Assembly: GCA_963817335.1 (NCBI GenBank) | Contig: CAWFNX010000001.1 | Coordinates: forward strand, 1,240,001-1,304,000 | Direction of reading: 5' to 3' | Source: AV40 sp963817335 | GTDB taxonomy: Bacteria > Verrucomicrobiota > Verrucomicrobiia > Chthoniobacterales > UBA10450 | Length of the DNA: 64,000 nucleotides | Part shown: positions 1-8,075 of the stretch, in pieces | Position numbering within the stretch: the first letter of the stretch is position 1 | Layout: each line of letters begins with the position of its first letter | Translations under genes and position numbers: made by a program | Notes under the pieces: generated by a model | What the model was told of the DNA's origin: nothing | Database searches by the model: none | Seen by the model: only the letters and a program-made list of their open reading frames with translations

Positions 1-271
1 TGATCTTCGCAACCTTGTCGATCAACACGTCGTTTGCTTCGTCGGGGTAACGGTTGCAGACGCCGTGTGCGTTCTTCATGGCTTCGTGCGCTTTAGCGGA
101 TGGGCCGTAAGGATTTTCGTTCGCGCTTAATCGCACGACGCCGGTTTTGGTCGGAGCCGGAACGGTCGAAAATTCTTTTGCGATGGTGATTCGCGGACGA
201 ACGATAGCCGCGGCAGCGCCGACTCCGAGCAGATGGGCAAAATGACGACGAGAGATGGAATGGTTGTTCAT
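1..271 (-). CDS. Tat-exported HisC-like aminotransferase (N-terminal fragment)
   Basis: This is the start of a class I/II PLP aminotransferase of the histidinol-phosphate aminotransferase type; the left window edge removes the rest. The first residues (MNNHSISRRHFAHLLG) are a twin-arginine signal with an SRRHF core followed by an Ala-rich stretch. After it comes the family's N-terminal substrate-binding signature LSANENPYGPS and then NRYPD. A GGAGG-type ribosome site sits just upstream of the ATG at 271. The Tat leader implies export of a folded, cofactor-loaded enzyme, which is unusual for a biosynthetic aminotransferase, so a role in histidine synthesis is doubtful. The catalytic lysine lies outside the window. 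Confidence 0.75.
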   Translation of the reverse strand, partial: MNNHSISRRHFAHLLGVGAAAAIVRPRITIAKEFSTVPAPTKTGVVRLSANENPYGPSAKAHEAMKNAHGVCNRYPDEANDVLIDKVAKI

Positions 272-332
272 AGGAGCTCCTCCAAAGAGGAATTTTGAGC
301 CTGATCGCGTCATAACGCGAGCGCGAAATTTC

Positions 333-386
333 GGTAGGGACAACGCGCTGCGATGTCCGCGGTCGGCGCAGCGCGCCGACCCTACC
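333..386. repeat. GGTAGGG...CCCTACC hairpin mini-repeat
   Basis: The outer arms GGTAGGG (333-339) and CCCTACC (380-386) enclose an inner perfect stem GGTCGGCGC/GCGCCGACC (361-369 and 373-381). It fills most of the gap between two divergent genes. Similar GTAGGG-type hairpins recur near 8048, 19954, 25938 and 36796. Confidence 0.75.
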
Positions 387-432
387 AGTTTCTAGTGATA
401 GACCGCCGCTACAAGGACGTTACATTCAGCGA

Positions 433-1221
433 ATGCTCGGCTTTTTGAAAGATCGACAACGGAAACGGTTGAAGGCGCGGCCGTTTCCGAACGAGTGGGT
501 GAAGAACATCAGGAACAACGTCGCGTTCTTCGCCCGGCTTTCGGCGTCCGACCAGACCGAGCTGCTCGACGATGTTCAAATTTTCCTGGCCGAGAAGAGT
601 TTTGAAGGCTGCGTCGGACAGGAAATCACGGACGAAGTCAGGGTCACCATCGCGGTCCAGGCGTGCCTACTATTGCTGCATCGAAAGACCGATTATTTTC
701 CGCGGCTGCTGACGATTCTTGTTTATCCGTCAACCTATCTTGCTGACGAGCAGCGACCGATCACGGCGGAAATTTGGGAAGAGGGCAAGAGCCACCGGGC
801 CGGCGAAACTGCGCGGACAATGGGATCGATGGTGCTGGCGTGGGACGCGGTGAAATCCGGCGCGGCCGATCCATCCGACGGGAAGAATGTTGTTCTCCAT
901 GAATTCGCACATCAACTCGACTACGAAAATTTCGCCGCCGATGGGACGCCCGCGCTGGCGACACGGCAACAGCAACTGGCCTGGCGCGAAGTGATGCGGA
1001 CTGAATTCGCGTCGCTCCGCGCCGCCGAAGCAACAGGAATTCCGACGCTTCTCGATACTTACGGTGCGACGAACGCAGCGGAATTTTTCGCGGTATCGAC
1101 CGAGGCGTTCTTCGAAAGACCACTCAGGCTTCGTTCCCAGCATCCGCGTTTGTATTCTGAGCTGCAGAACTATTTTCGTCAGGACCCGGTGCAATTTTCG
1201 GCCGAAAGGAGTTCAGTGTAG
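433..1221 (+). CDS. mtfA: MtfA-like zinc peptidase (M90 family)
   Basis: The 262-residue protein matches MtfA, a cytosolic zinc aminopeptidase that in E. coli binds the repressor Mlc (DgsA) and so affects glucose PTS expression. The zinc motif HEFAH is at residues 156-160, followed by QLDYEN as in the family, and the length is close to the E. coli protein (about 265). Further family features are the YP..Y segment near residue 100 and NAAEFFAVSTEAFFERP near the C-terminus. The start is the ATG at 433; an AAGGA lies rather far upstream. No ptsG or mlc gene is visible nearby, so the regulatory target here is unknown. Confidence 0.85.
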   Translation: MLGFLKDRQRKRLKARPFPNEWVKNIRNNVAFFARLSASDQTELLDDVQIFLAEKSFEGCVGQEITDEVRVTIAVQACLLLLHRKTDYFPRLLTILVYPSTYLADEQRPITAEIWEEGKSHRAGETARTMGSMVLAWDAVKSGAADPSDGKNVVLHEFAHQLDYENFAADGTPALATRQQQLAWREVMRTEFASLRAAEATGIPTLLDTYGATNAAEFFAVSTEAFFERPLRLRSQHPRLYSELQNYFRQDPVQFSAERSSV

Positions 1222-1342
1222 TCGCGTGTTCTACGAAGAGTAAGAGAGCAGAGCAAGAGTAAGAGTTTGGTTCGGACAGAAACTGCCCGGGGCGGACGAG
1301 ATTTTGAACGAGCTGACACGGCCGGGTGTCTTACGTTCACCT

Positions 1343-1663
1343 ATGACCAAAATCATTGCGTTACTAGTAGCGGGAATGTTTGCAACCGGGACCATGTTCG
1401 CGGGTGAACACGGCGATTGCACAAAGCAGGCTGGCAACAGCGGAAAGGCGGCGTGCTCGGTCTCGCTGGCAAGCCTCAATCTCACGCCTGATCAACAGAC
1501 GAAGATGGATGCGGCGATGGCGGAACACCACAAAGCGGGTTGTTCCGAAGCCAGCGAAGCGGCCTACATGAAAGAGGCGCAGGGCGTTTTGACCAAAGAA
1601 CAGTTCGCCAAGTTCAAAGCCGAGTGCAAAGGGCACAAGGATAAGGCCAAGACCGAAACATAA
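1343..1663 (+). CDS. small secreted Cys-containing protein
   Basis: I choose the ATG at 1343 because it opens directly on a signal peptide (MTKIIALLVAGMFATGTMFA). The mature part of about 87 residues has cysteines at the CTKQ, ACSV, GCSE and ECKG positions. Its segment LNLTPDQQTKMDAAMAEHH resembles the LTxxQ helix of Spy/CpxP-type periplasmic proteins, and it ends in a Lys-rich tail. No family can be named with confidence; a periplasmic chaperone or metal-related role is only a guess. A strong hairpin follows at 1782. Confidence 0.6.
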   Translation: MTKIIALLVAGMFATGTMFAGEHGDCTKQAGNSGKAACSVSLASLNLTPDQQTKMDAAMAEHHKAGCSEASEAAYMKEAQGVLTKEQFAKFKAECKGHKDKAKTET

Positions 1664-1707
1664 GTCCGAGGTGCGAGCCGCACCTGCATTGGACTGGCAT
1701 TGACTTT

Positions 1708-1768
1708 GTAGCCGCGTCGCTCTCTCGCGAGGGTGATGTTTGGGTGCGGCGATGGGCGCTGCGGCTAC
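1708..1768. repeat. inverted GTAGCCGC/GCGGCTAC mini-repeat
   Basis: GTAGCCGC at 1708-1715 is matched by its reverse complement GCGGCTAC at 1761-1768, around an internal CTCTCGCGAG palindrome. It lies between the small secreted gene and the terminator hairpin, with no coding function visible. Confidence 0.5.
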
Positions 1769-1781
1769 AGTTTGTTTGACG

Positions 1782-1820
1782 AAAATCGCGTCCGCCGCGG
1801 CGGACGCGATTTTGTTTTTT
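1782..1820 (+). terminator. perfect 32-bp palindrome with T tail
   Basis: Two 16-base arms (1782-1797 and 1798-1813, centred on CCG/CGG) are perfectly complementary, and G plus TTTTTT follows at 1814-1820. The T tail favours termination of the + strand gene ending at 1663. The convergent nuclease gene ends at 1833, so it may serve both strands. With no loop bases, a cruciform is also possible. Confidence 0.6.
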
Positions 1821-1832
1821 AATGCAGGCGAT

Positions 1833-3347
1833 TTAGAACCCGTTGTTGACCACGACGACTCCGTCACGAATCAGAAGGCTTCGGGTTTTCATTCCGGCTT
1901 GATCGGGAGAGTTGAAGAGAACGAGGTAGCCGGAAAACCGCTGTCCACTTGCATTGGCCAATTCCGCGGGCTTCGGTTCGGCCTGCCAATCGACCCGGGA
2001 CGCATCGAGCCCGTACTTCTTCATCCAGGTAAGAATCACTTCCTTGTAGTTCGCCGGATAGCTCCCGAAATCCGAGCCAGACGGGATGTTTTCATTTGAT
2101 GGTGACGGCAGCGGTGCGGTCGACACCGGCTGCGCGGGAGTCGGAGCCGAGGTCGCGCCGTTATTACCGGGAGGCGCGACAATCGTTTCCGCCGGCGCAA
2201 CCGCAGTTGATGAATTAATCGGCGTGGCCTCCACCGCCTGAGCCAGCAGATCGGCCAGACGCCAACCCGCTTTTTGTAATTCATCCCGCACGATCTTCGC
2301 GGCCCAATCAGCGTAAGGAACCCCATCGGGCGGTGGATTCTCGCGAGCGTCGCCGGCCATTACGGTGCGTCCCTGGTCAACGGTTGAATGCATGTAAACA
2401 AACCGGAGACGTTGATGGGCTTCGCGGGCAATCGGCAAAATTTCGTCCGCCCAATATTCCCCGTACTTTTTCAAAGGGACGCCGGCTGGCACGCGCCAAC
2501 TAGCTGGCTGCTGATGGGTCAGCTGGCCGATCATTCCTTTCTGAGCGTGCTGCAAAGTCTGGTAGCGCTCTTCCTTGCTTAAACTGGGCGCCAGCGGCGG
2601 CATGTTTGCCATCACCGCGTCATTGTCCCAAAAACCGTGCAACTTTAATCCTTTGTGCGCCATTTCGTCGGGTGTGCCGTGACTCAGTCGCAAAAGAATT
2701 GTGTTGCCGCCTTCATCCTCAGTTCCCGGTTCGTTCTTGTCCGGATCGGCGGCCTGGCCGGTCTCGTTGAAGTAATCTGCGCCGACGTGCAGCGGCTGAT
2801 GAATGTCGCCGACATAGTGGGCGAGTAAAATTACGGCGACCGGTTTGGTGATCTTGCGCGGATTAGTTTCCGGGACCTCCCCGCGCAGAACATCTACGCA
2901 GTAGGCGATCATGTGCACGATGTCCCACTGGCTGCGGCCAGTTTTGCCGTCCGAATATTTGTGTGCGTTTTCGACGGGGACGTCGGTGTAATGAAACCAA
3001 TGATGCGATGGGATCGCTGATGCCGGATCCTGGGTCGGCGGATTGGCCCGCCAGAAGTCGCGCAGCTGTTTGTCGATCGCCGGGTGGTCGGCGTAATGGG
3101 GAAAGGAATTTGGATCATCAACGCCGTTTTTGTCCCAGGATTTGATCTCGTCGGGGATTACTGACGCGCGTTCGAGGGTAATCCCATCCGTCAGCGCGTA
3201 GATTTTCTTCGCGGCTGGGGTGTTGGCGATCACCTTGTCCGCAATTCCGCCGACGATCTCGTGACCTGAGGGGCCGTAAGCAAACAAGGGCGAACCAATC
3301 GCGAGAATCGCGAACGCAATCAGGATATATCGGTGGTCAAAAATCAT
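1833..3347 (-). CDS. secreted S1/P1-type nuclease with extra C-terminal domain
   Basis: The protein has 504 residues. A signal peptide (residues 1-23) precedes a mature N-terminus YGPSGHEIVGGIAD. S1/P1 nucleases are zinc enzymes that cut single-stranded nucleic acid; their trinuclear zinc site uses the N-terminal Trp plus His/Asp residues seen here in WFHYTDVP, LAHYVGDIHQPLHVG, DEGGN and LHGFWD. Here the first mature residue appears to be Tyr instead of Trp. After the nuclease domain (to about residue 370) comes a Pro/Ala-rich linker, then an 80-residue domain starting FGSYPANYKEVILTWMKK. That domain closely resembles the small secreted protein at 19110. Export to periplasm or outside is expected. 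Confidence 0.85.
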   Translation of the reverse strand: MIFDHRYILIAFAILAIGSPLFAYGPSGHEIVGGIADKVIANTPAAKKIYALTDGITLERASVIPDEIKSWDKNGVDDPNSFPHYADHPAIDKQLRDFWRANPPTQDPASAIPSHHWFHYTDVPVENAHKYSDGKTGRSQWDIVHMIAYCVDVLRGEVPETNPRKITKPVAVILLAHYVGDIHQPLHVGADYFNETGQAADPDKNEPGTEDEGGNTILLRLSHGTPDEMAHKGLKLHGFWDNDAVMANMPPLAPSLSKEERYQTLQHAQKGMIGQLTHQQPASWRVPAGVPLKKYGEYWADEILPIAREAHQRLRFVYMHSTVDQGRTVMAGDARENPPPDGVPYADWAAKIVRDELQKAGWRLADLLAQAVEATPINSSTAVAPAETIVAPPGNNGATSAPTPAQPVSTAPLPSPSNENIPSGSDFGSYPANYKEVILTWMKKYGLDASRVDWQAEPKPAELANASGQRFSGYLVLFNSPDQAGMKTRSLLIRDGVVVVNNGF

Positions 3348-3359
3348 CGTCTGAAGGAA

Positions 3360-5351
3360 TCAGAATTTTAACGATGGACCCAGCAGATGATATTGCCAGG
3401 TGAAGAGTCCAAACGCGATGCCGCCAAGGGCAAGCAGAATGGCGTGGGTGCGAAACCAAAATCCGTGACCAGGTAATCTGGCGAAGCGGACAGCGCTAAT
3501 CACCAGCAGGATAATTCCTGCCATCAAAACCCAGCCAAAAATATGAAGGGCTTGCAACCATGGGTTGATCTCATCCCCGAGAAGAACAAGGTGCTCGAGG
3601 CCCTGGCTGAACGTGATTACGGGGGCAAGGATGAAGATCAATTCTCCAACGCAAACCAGCCGTGAGAGAAAATATAGAACGCGATCCCATTTACTGGCGA
3701 ACAGCGGACGTTGATACTTTCTGCGAACAAAAACCGCGACCGGCCAGAGAAGAACGGTCAGAAGCACCAGGGCAAGATTCCCGCCGATCACGGGATTGAT
3801 AAGTCGCTTGTCGTTGTACAACGGCACGCGTTGCCCTTCATAAATCGCGGGGAAGGGGAGCATTTCGGTCACTTTGCCGGACGGATCGCGCCGGAAGGCA
3901 ATTCGTTCCGGGCCGTCGACTTCGCTGTAGACCAGGGGCGCGATCTCTTTCCATTTCTTCAACTCGCCGCGCTGATTCTTATTGTCTTCGACGGTGAGAA
4001 TTCCGTCCTTGTCGGTCTTGACGTTAAACTGGTCCATCAACGCCACGAATCTGAGAAAGGTGGTTTCGCTCCGGCGCGTCCCCTCGTAGACGCCGCTAAC
4101 CGCCCGGCCGTCGGTTTTTGCAGTGTTCGGATCGACCTCGGCCTTTGGTTCGCCTTGGCTCGGAAAATAACGATCCATGAATGCGCGCATTACTTCGCCG
4201 CGTCCAGCCCCGATATTTTTGCCGAGACTGTTGTAGGAAATGAAATAACCGATGTGCGCGTCCGGAATGAGGACCAAATCGCTGTGGAAATAAACCGTGT
4301 CGCCGCCGTGACCGATCACCCGCACTGGGTTCAGCCAGTATTGCATGAAGTTCATGCCGATGCCGCAGATCATGGGATGCAATTCAAACTGGCGCGTTTC
4401 CATTTGCCGAACGGTTTCCGGTTTCAGAATCGAAACTCCGTCTACGGTCCCATCTTGCAGGAAGGCGAGCATGAAGCGGGTCATGTCGGCGGCAGTGGCT
4501 GAAAGCGCGCCGGCGGGCGCGGCCTCCACAAATTCGAAATCGCGCGGTTTTTGGCTGGCGTTGAGATAACCTTTGGACATTTGAGACGCGAGTTGCGGCG
4601 GAAGCGGTTGATCGAACGACGAATTGTTCATCTGCAGCGGCTTCAAAATGTGGTTGTCGACGTAGCGCTCGAATTTCTCGCCACTGACTCGCTCGACAAT
4701 GTATCCGGCGAGAGTGAACCCGTAATTTGAATAGGACGGCACTTTGCCCGGCGGGAAGATGCGTCCCGGCAATTGATTCGCAAGATATGTACCGATGGGT
4801 TTCAAGTCGGTCTCGTGAGCGACGAACAAATTCTTTAACGTTTCTTCGAAGCCAGCAGTATGAGTTAACAATCGCCGCAACGTGATCGGCTCCGGATAAG
4901 TTTTGGGAATTGCGAAATCGATGTAGTCGGTAACGTCACGATCGAGATCGAGTTTTCCCTGCTCGACCAATTGCATTACTGCGGTCGTCGTAAACAATTT
5001 CGAAATCGATCCTGGCCGAAACAAAGTTTGATCGGGCACCACCGGTTTCTTGTTTTCCAAGTCCGCGTAGCCATAACCTTTTTGGAGCAACACCTGGCCG
5101 TCCTTGACCACGGAAACAACCGCGCCGGCGATGTTGCGAGTTCGCAACTCCGAGGGAATCAACGCATCGAGGAACGGCTCGAGGTCCTGTCTGGTCAAGG
5201 CGGGAGCCGGGCTCGATTCCGGAGGTGCGGGGACTACTTTTGTCGGAGGCGGGGAGGGAAGCGGAATCAGCGGTGAAGGAGCAGGTCCTTGCCCGAGAGC
5301 CGCAGCCAGCATCATGAATGTCGGCGCCAAGCCGAGAACAAACTTTTGCAT
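3360..5351 (-). CDS. beta-lactamase-family serine hydrolase with C-terminal membrane helices
   Basis: The protein (663 residues from the ATG at 5351) opens with a signal peptide (MQKFVLGLAPTFMMLAAALG) and a Pro-rich linker. A class C beta-lactamase/penicillin-binding fold follows, with SxxK in GSISKLF, the YxN-type motif in PSYSNYGF and the HGG triad in IGHGGDTVYF. About four hydrophobic helices follow a small beta domain, so the hydrolase faces the periplasm. I reject the longer upstream start (5438) because it overlaps the next gene and would hide the signal peptide. It could be an esterase or D-aminopeptidase; beta-lactam resistance is not implied. Confidence 0.85.
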   Translation of the reverse strand: MQKFVLGLAPTFMMLAAALGQGPAPSPLIPLPSPPPTKVVPAPPESSPAPALTRQDLEPFLDALIPSELRTRNIAGAVVSVVKDGQVLLQKGYGYADLENKKPVVPDQTLFRPGSISKLFTTTAVMQLVEQGKLDLDRDVTDYIDFAIPKTYPEPITLRRLLTHTAGFEETLKNLFVAHETDLKPIGTYLANQLPGRIFPPGKVPSYSNYGFTLAGYIVERVSGEKFERYVDNHILKPLQMNNSSFDQPLPPQLASQMSKGYLNASQKPRDFEFVEAAPAGALSATAADMTRFMLAFLQDGTVDGVSILKPETVRQMETRQFELHPMICGIGMNFMQYWLNPVRVIGHGGDTVYFHSDLVLIPDAHIGYFISYNSLGKNIGAGRGEVMRAFMDRYFPSQGEPKAEVDPNTAKTDGRAVSGVYEGTRRSETTFLRFVALMDQFNVKTDKDGILTVEDNKNQRGELKKWKEIAPLVYSEVDGPERIAFRRDPSGKVTEMLPFPAIYEGQRVPLYNDKRLINPVIGGNLALVLLTVLLWPVAVFVRRKYQRPLFASKWDRVLYFLSRLVCVGELIFILAPVITFSQGLEHLVLLGDEINPWLQALHIFGWVLMAGIILLVISAVRFARLPGHGFWFRTHAILLALGGIAFGLFTWQYHLLGPSLKF

Positions 5352-5394
5352 GGGCGGGAGTTTGGCAGCTGTCCTGCCGCTTACAAGACTGGCT

Positions 5395-6153
5395 TTATCG
5401 CCCGATCTTGCTCGCCATGCGGGATCGAATCGTTTCAATCCGATTCTGTAATTTCTCGAAATGCGATCCCGACCAATAAACCTGTCCGCACTGCGGGCAC
5501 CGTCGGAATTGATCGTAATAAATTCTGGTCAGGGGTTCGAGCTGGCCAATGATTTTCGCCTTTTCGGCGGGCTCCAGGAGGGCGTTGCAGAGCAGGCAAC
5601 GGGTGAAGGGTGCCAGGTCAGGCGCGAGATTGAATCGCTGAAGCATCTCGACGGTCTGCTCGATAGGGTATTGGGATCGCACGTAACGACCATGGCGGAC
5701 TTCAGAGTGCATTAATAAACGCCGGTCCCGAGTCAGGAGGGCCCGTTCTTGTTCGCTGGAGACTTTCACCAGGGCCGGGTCATCAACGTCGCGTTCGTAA
5801 CTCACGTCGATTCCGAGGAGGCGAAGATCGCGGACGAGTTTTCCAAGATGGCCGTCGGCAACAAACTTTGAAATCTCGAGCACTTGCAGGTGATTTTCCG
5901 GAAAATTAGTAAGTGTCGCGGCCCCGACTGGAAATACCTCGACCGATGATTCTGACTCCAAAACACGGCTGAAATCGACCGGCTGATCGTTCACCAGGAT
6001 CAAATCGACCTCGGTATGCGGAACTCCACAGGCCTCAATAATGTCTTTAACGGACGTCCGCTCGGTCAGGCAACGTTTCACTTGGGCGGAGTTCCGCTTC
6101 AGAAAGAATGGTAAATCGCCGTGAAACGCCAGCCGGACGTTAAACGAGGTCAT
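5395..6153 (-). CDS. ubiquitin-like plus Mut7-C RNase-domain protein
   Basis: The protein has 252 residues. Residues 1-80 look like the ubiquitin/ThiS-like domain that precedes many Mut7-C proteins, with the segment LVNDQPVDFSRVLES. The rest matches the PIN-like Mut7-C domain: KFVADGHLGKLVRDLRLLGID with acidic residues, then LLTRDRRLL. A zinc ribbon follows with CLLC and CPQC pairs. The family is predicted to be an RNase; its substrate is unknown. The ATG at 6153 overlaps the upstream gene's stop (ATGA), which supports this start and suggests translational coupling. Confidence 0.85.
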   Translation of the reverse strand: MTSFNVRLAFHGDLPFFLKRNSAQVKRCLTERTSVKDIIEACGVPHTEVDLILVNDQPVDFSRVLESESSVEVFPVGAATLTNFPENHLQVLEISKFVADGHLGKLVRDLRLLGIDVSYERDVDDPALVKVSSEQERALLTRDRRLLMHSEVRHGRYVRSQYPIEQTVEMLQRFNLAPDLAPFTRCLLCNALLEPAEKAKIIGQLEPLTRIYYDQFRRCPQCGQVYWSGSHFEKLQNRIETIRSRMASKIGR

Positions 6154-6920
6154 TTTTCGATCCGTGCCGTCGAATAAGCGTATTCGAAGGGTGTGCTTCG
6201 CGGACGGGCCATGAGTCTTCCCGGACCCAATGGCTCGTCCTCGCCGTAATAACAATCGAGATGCCAACGCCGCAGCCCGCCACCCGTGTCGACGATTTTC
6301 CAGCGGGTGCTGCCGAAGACTTGCTTCACTTCAGCGGCCGCAGTTTGGAGAACCATACCGCGTCGAAGGGGCCCCGATGATCTTGCGGCCGCCGAGAATC
6401 GCGGAACAAGAGTTCCGCCGCCACCACTTGGAGGTCCGCCGAAGCCATACGAACCGCCATAATATCGGATATAGCTGTGTCCGTTCACGGGCGATGTGAT
6501 GCGCCCGTAACCTTCCTTTTGCACTGCGCGCAAAAAATCGCGGGGATAAGTATGGCCGTGCAATCCCGGTCTGGTCATGCGCGTCGCGTCGAATCCGCGC
6601 TCGAACGTGAAACCGGATTCCTTCGGCGTGTAATAGAGAGTGCAAACAATGAAATATTCGCCGGCATGTCCTCCGGGCCGGCGGGCCAGTTTGTCATTTT
6701 CGGAAGCGAGCCGTTGCACCACTTCCGGCCATGGAATCTCCGCGCGCGCTTCAGAAAACATCGAGACTGAGCCGACTACAATCGATGCAATGAATGCGCG
6801 ACAGACTTTACTCTCACCTGCCGCTTCGCGTCTTCCTCTCCCGATGGGAGAGGAGAAAACCGGCGTGTGCAAAGCAGTCTGTCCTCCTCCCCATGAGGGA
6901 GAGGATTGAGGTGAGGGCAT
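6150..6920 (-). CDS. secreted protein of unknown function, possibly 3D/double-psi barrel type
   Basis: The protein has about 256 residues from the ATG at 6920. Its first 35-40 residues are encoded by the mini-repeat at 6812-6916. They run into a hydrophobic signal-like segment (FIASIVVGSVSM, then ARA), so the native start was probably displaced by the repeat. The mature part has CTLYYTPKESGF, HTYPRDFLRAVQ, a Gly-rich stretch and a C-terminal DTGGGLRRWHLDCY. That end resembles the Asp-containing end of 3D-domain proteins, but this is a weak match. It is coupled by ATGA to the Mut7-C gene downstream. Confidence 0.55.
   Translation of the reverse strand: MPSPQSSPSWGGGQTALHTPVFSSPIGRGRREAAGESKVCRAFIASIVVGSVSMFSEARAEIPWPEVVQRLASENDKLARRPGGHAGEYFIVCTLYYTPKESGFTFERGFDATRMTRPGLHGHTYPRDFLRAVQKEGYGRITSPVNGHSYIRYYGGSYGFGGPPSGGGGTLVPRFSAAARSSGPLRRGMVLQTAAAEVKQVFGSTRWKIVDTGGGLRRWHLDCYYGEDEPLGPGRLMARPRSTPFEYAYSTARIEK
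6812..6916. repeat. inverted mini-repeat with CTCTCCC/GGGAGAG stems
   Basis: CTCACCTGCC at the left and TGAGGTGAGGG at the right are roughly inverted. The interior holds CTCTCCCGATGGGAGAGG and TCCCCATGAGGGAGAGG. It lies in the 5' part of the gene ending at 6150 and just beyond the end of the NamZ gene, and seems to have rearranged both gene ends. Confidence 0.6.
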
Positions 6921-6934
6921 GATTGCAGTCGTAA

Positions 6935-8023
6935 CTATTCTTCGAAGTAATCTTCCGCGGGGCCGCCGAGCAAAATCTGGATGGGCAACTTCTCGTGTTC
7001 GTATTCGTAAGGCGGCTGCTTCCACGCGAATGACTCCGGATATAATCTTCGACTACATCGAATGATTTCAACGCCGGTTTGAAAGGAGCGATAAACCTTG
7101 CGATCCACCAGGTGGATTTGAGCGCCGCCGCAAAGTTCGCCGGCAAATTTCTGGAATGTCGGCTGAAAATAATTTTCACGAAAGAAAACCCCCGGCAGAT
7201 TAAGGTCGTTGAGCTCTCGACACAGCGTTTCCGCATCGATGAAGGGCGCCCCGAAAATTTCGAACGGACGAGTTGTGCCGCGGCCTTCCGAAAGGTTCGT
7301 GCCTTCGAGTAGACACATTCCTGGATAAACAGTCGCGGTCTCCAGCGTTGGCATGTTCGGCGACGGCATGACCCATGGCAGACCGGTTTGGTCGAACCAC
7401 ATTTCCCGGTTCCAGTTTTTCATCGGCAGGATCGTCAGCTTGCAGTTCGGAAAAGCTTCCTCGCGAAACTGATTGGCCAGCTCCCCGATGGTTTTGCCAT
7501 GGCGGACCGGAATCGGATGCAAACCAACGAACGATTCGTAGTCTTTTTCGATCGGCGGACCTTCAACCGTCACGCCGTTGATCGGATTCGGCCGATCAAG
7601 AACGACGACTTGCGCACCGCGTCGCTCGCATCCGCGCATGCAAAGATAGAGCGTCCAGATGAAAGTATAATAACGCGCGCCGACGTCTTGAAGATCGACG
7701 AGCAGAGCATCGACGTCCTGCAGCATCTCGTCGGTCGGCTCGCGGTGTTCGCCGTACAAGCTGTAAACCGGAATGCGCAGGCGCGGATGTTCGTAACTTC
7801 TCCATTCGACCATGTTGTCCTGAGTTTGACCGAGAAATCCGTGCTGCGGCCCGAAGAAAGCGGCAAGTTGGAAAAGATCGCCATTCAGTCGTTCGAGAAT
7901 TCGCGAAGCATGTTCGAGCTTCGACGAAACCGACGCCGGATGAAGCAAAGCTCCGATCCGGGCGCCGCTAAGCTCTTTCGGCCAGAATTCAGCGAGATGA
8001 TCGAGTGGAATCTGAACCGCCAC
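6935..8023 (-). CDS. namZ: NamZ-like exo-beta-N-acetylmuramidase (DUF1343)
   Basis: DUF1343 proteins include NamZ, which removes terminal MurNAc from peptidoglycan fragments during cell-wall recycling. Family signatures seen here are FFGPQHGFLG, VYSLYGEHREPT, LLVDLQDVGARYYTF, VLDRPNPING, PSPNMPTLETA and EGTNLSEGRGTTRPFE. The GTG at 8023 is preferred; the reading frame extends to 8170 but would then run through a mini-repeat and into lnt. The protein (362 residues) stops at EDYFEE soon after KLPIQILLGG. Relatives usually run on for another helix, so the C-terminus looks shortened next to the repeat at 6812-6916. Confidence 0.88.
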   Translation of the reverse strand: MAVQIPLDHLAEFWPKELSGARIGALLHPASVSSKLEHASRILERLNGDLFQLAAFFGPQHGFLGQTQDNMVEWRSYEHPRLRIPVYSLYGEHREPTDEMLQDVDALLVDLQDVGARYYTFIWTLYLCMRGCERRGAQVVVLDRPNPINGVTVEGPPIEKDYESFVGLHPIPVRHGKTIGELANQFREEAFPNCKLTILPMKNWNREMWFDQTGLPWVMPSPNMPTLETATVYPGMCLLEGTNLSEGRGTTRPFEIFGAPFIDAETLCRELNDLNLPGVFFRENYFQPTFQKFAGELCGGAQIHLVDRKVYRSFQTGVEIIRCSRRLYPESFAWKQPPYEYEHEKLPIQILLGGPAEDYFEE

Positions 8024-8047
8024 CCGTGAGTTATACCACACGCCGCA

Positions 8048-8075
8048 GGTAGGGGCGATTGCCCTCAATCGCCCG
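8048..8075. repeat. GTAGGGGCGATTG hairpin at the lnt 3' end
   Basis: GGGCGATTG (8053-8061) pairs with CAATCGCCC (8066-8074). The lnt stop codon (8065-8067 on the minus strand) is inside the stem, so the repeat provides the last residues (GD) and the stop. Confidence 0.8.

Noticed and set aside
3360..5351. Antibiotic-resistance beta-lactamase
   Set aside because: The catalytic fold is shared, but the long membrane C-terminus and extra beta domain point to an esterase or peptidase of the wider family.
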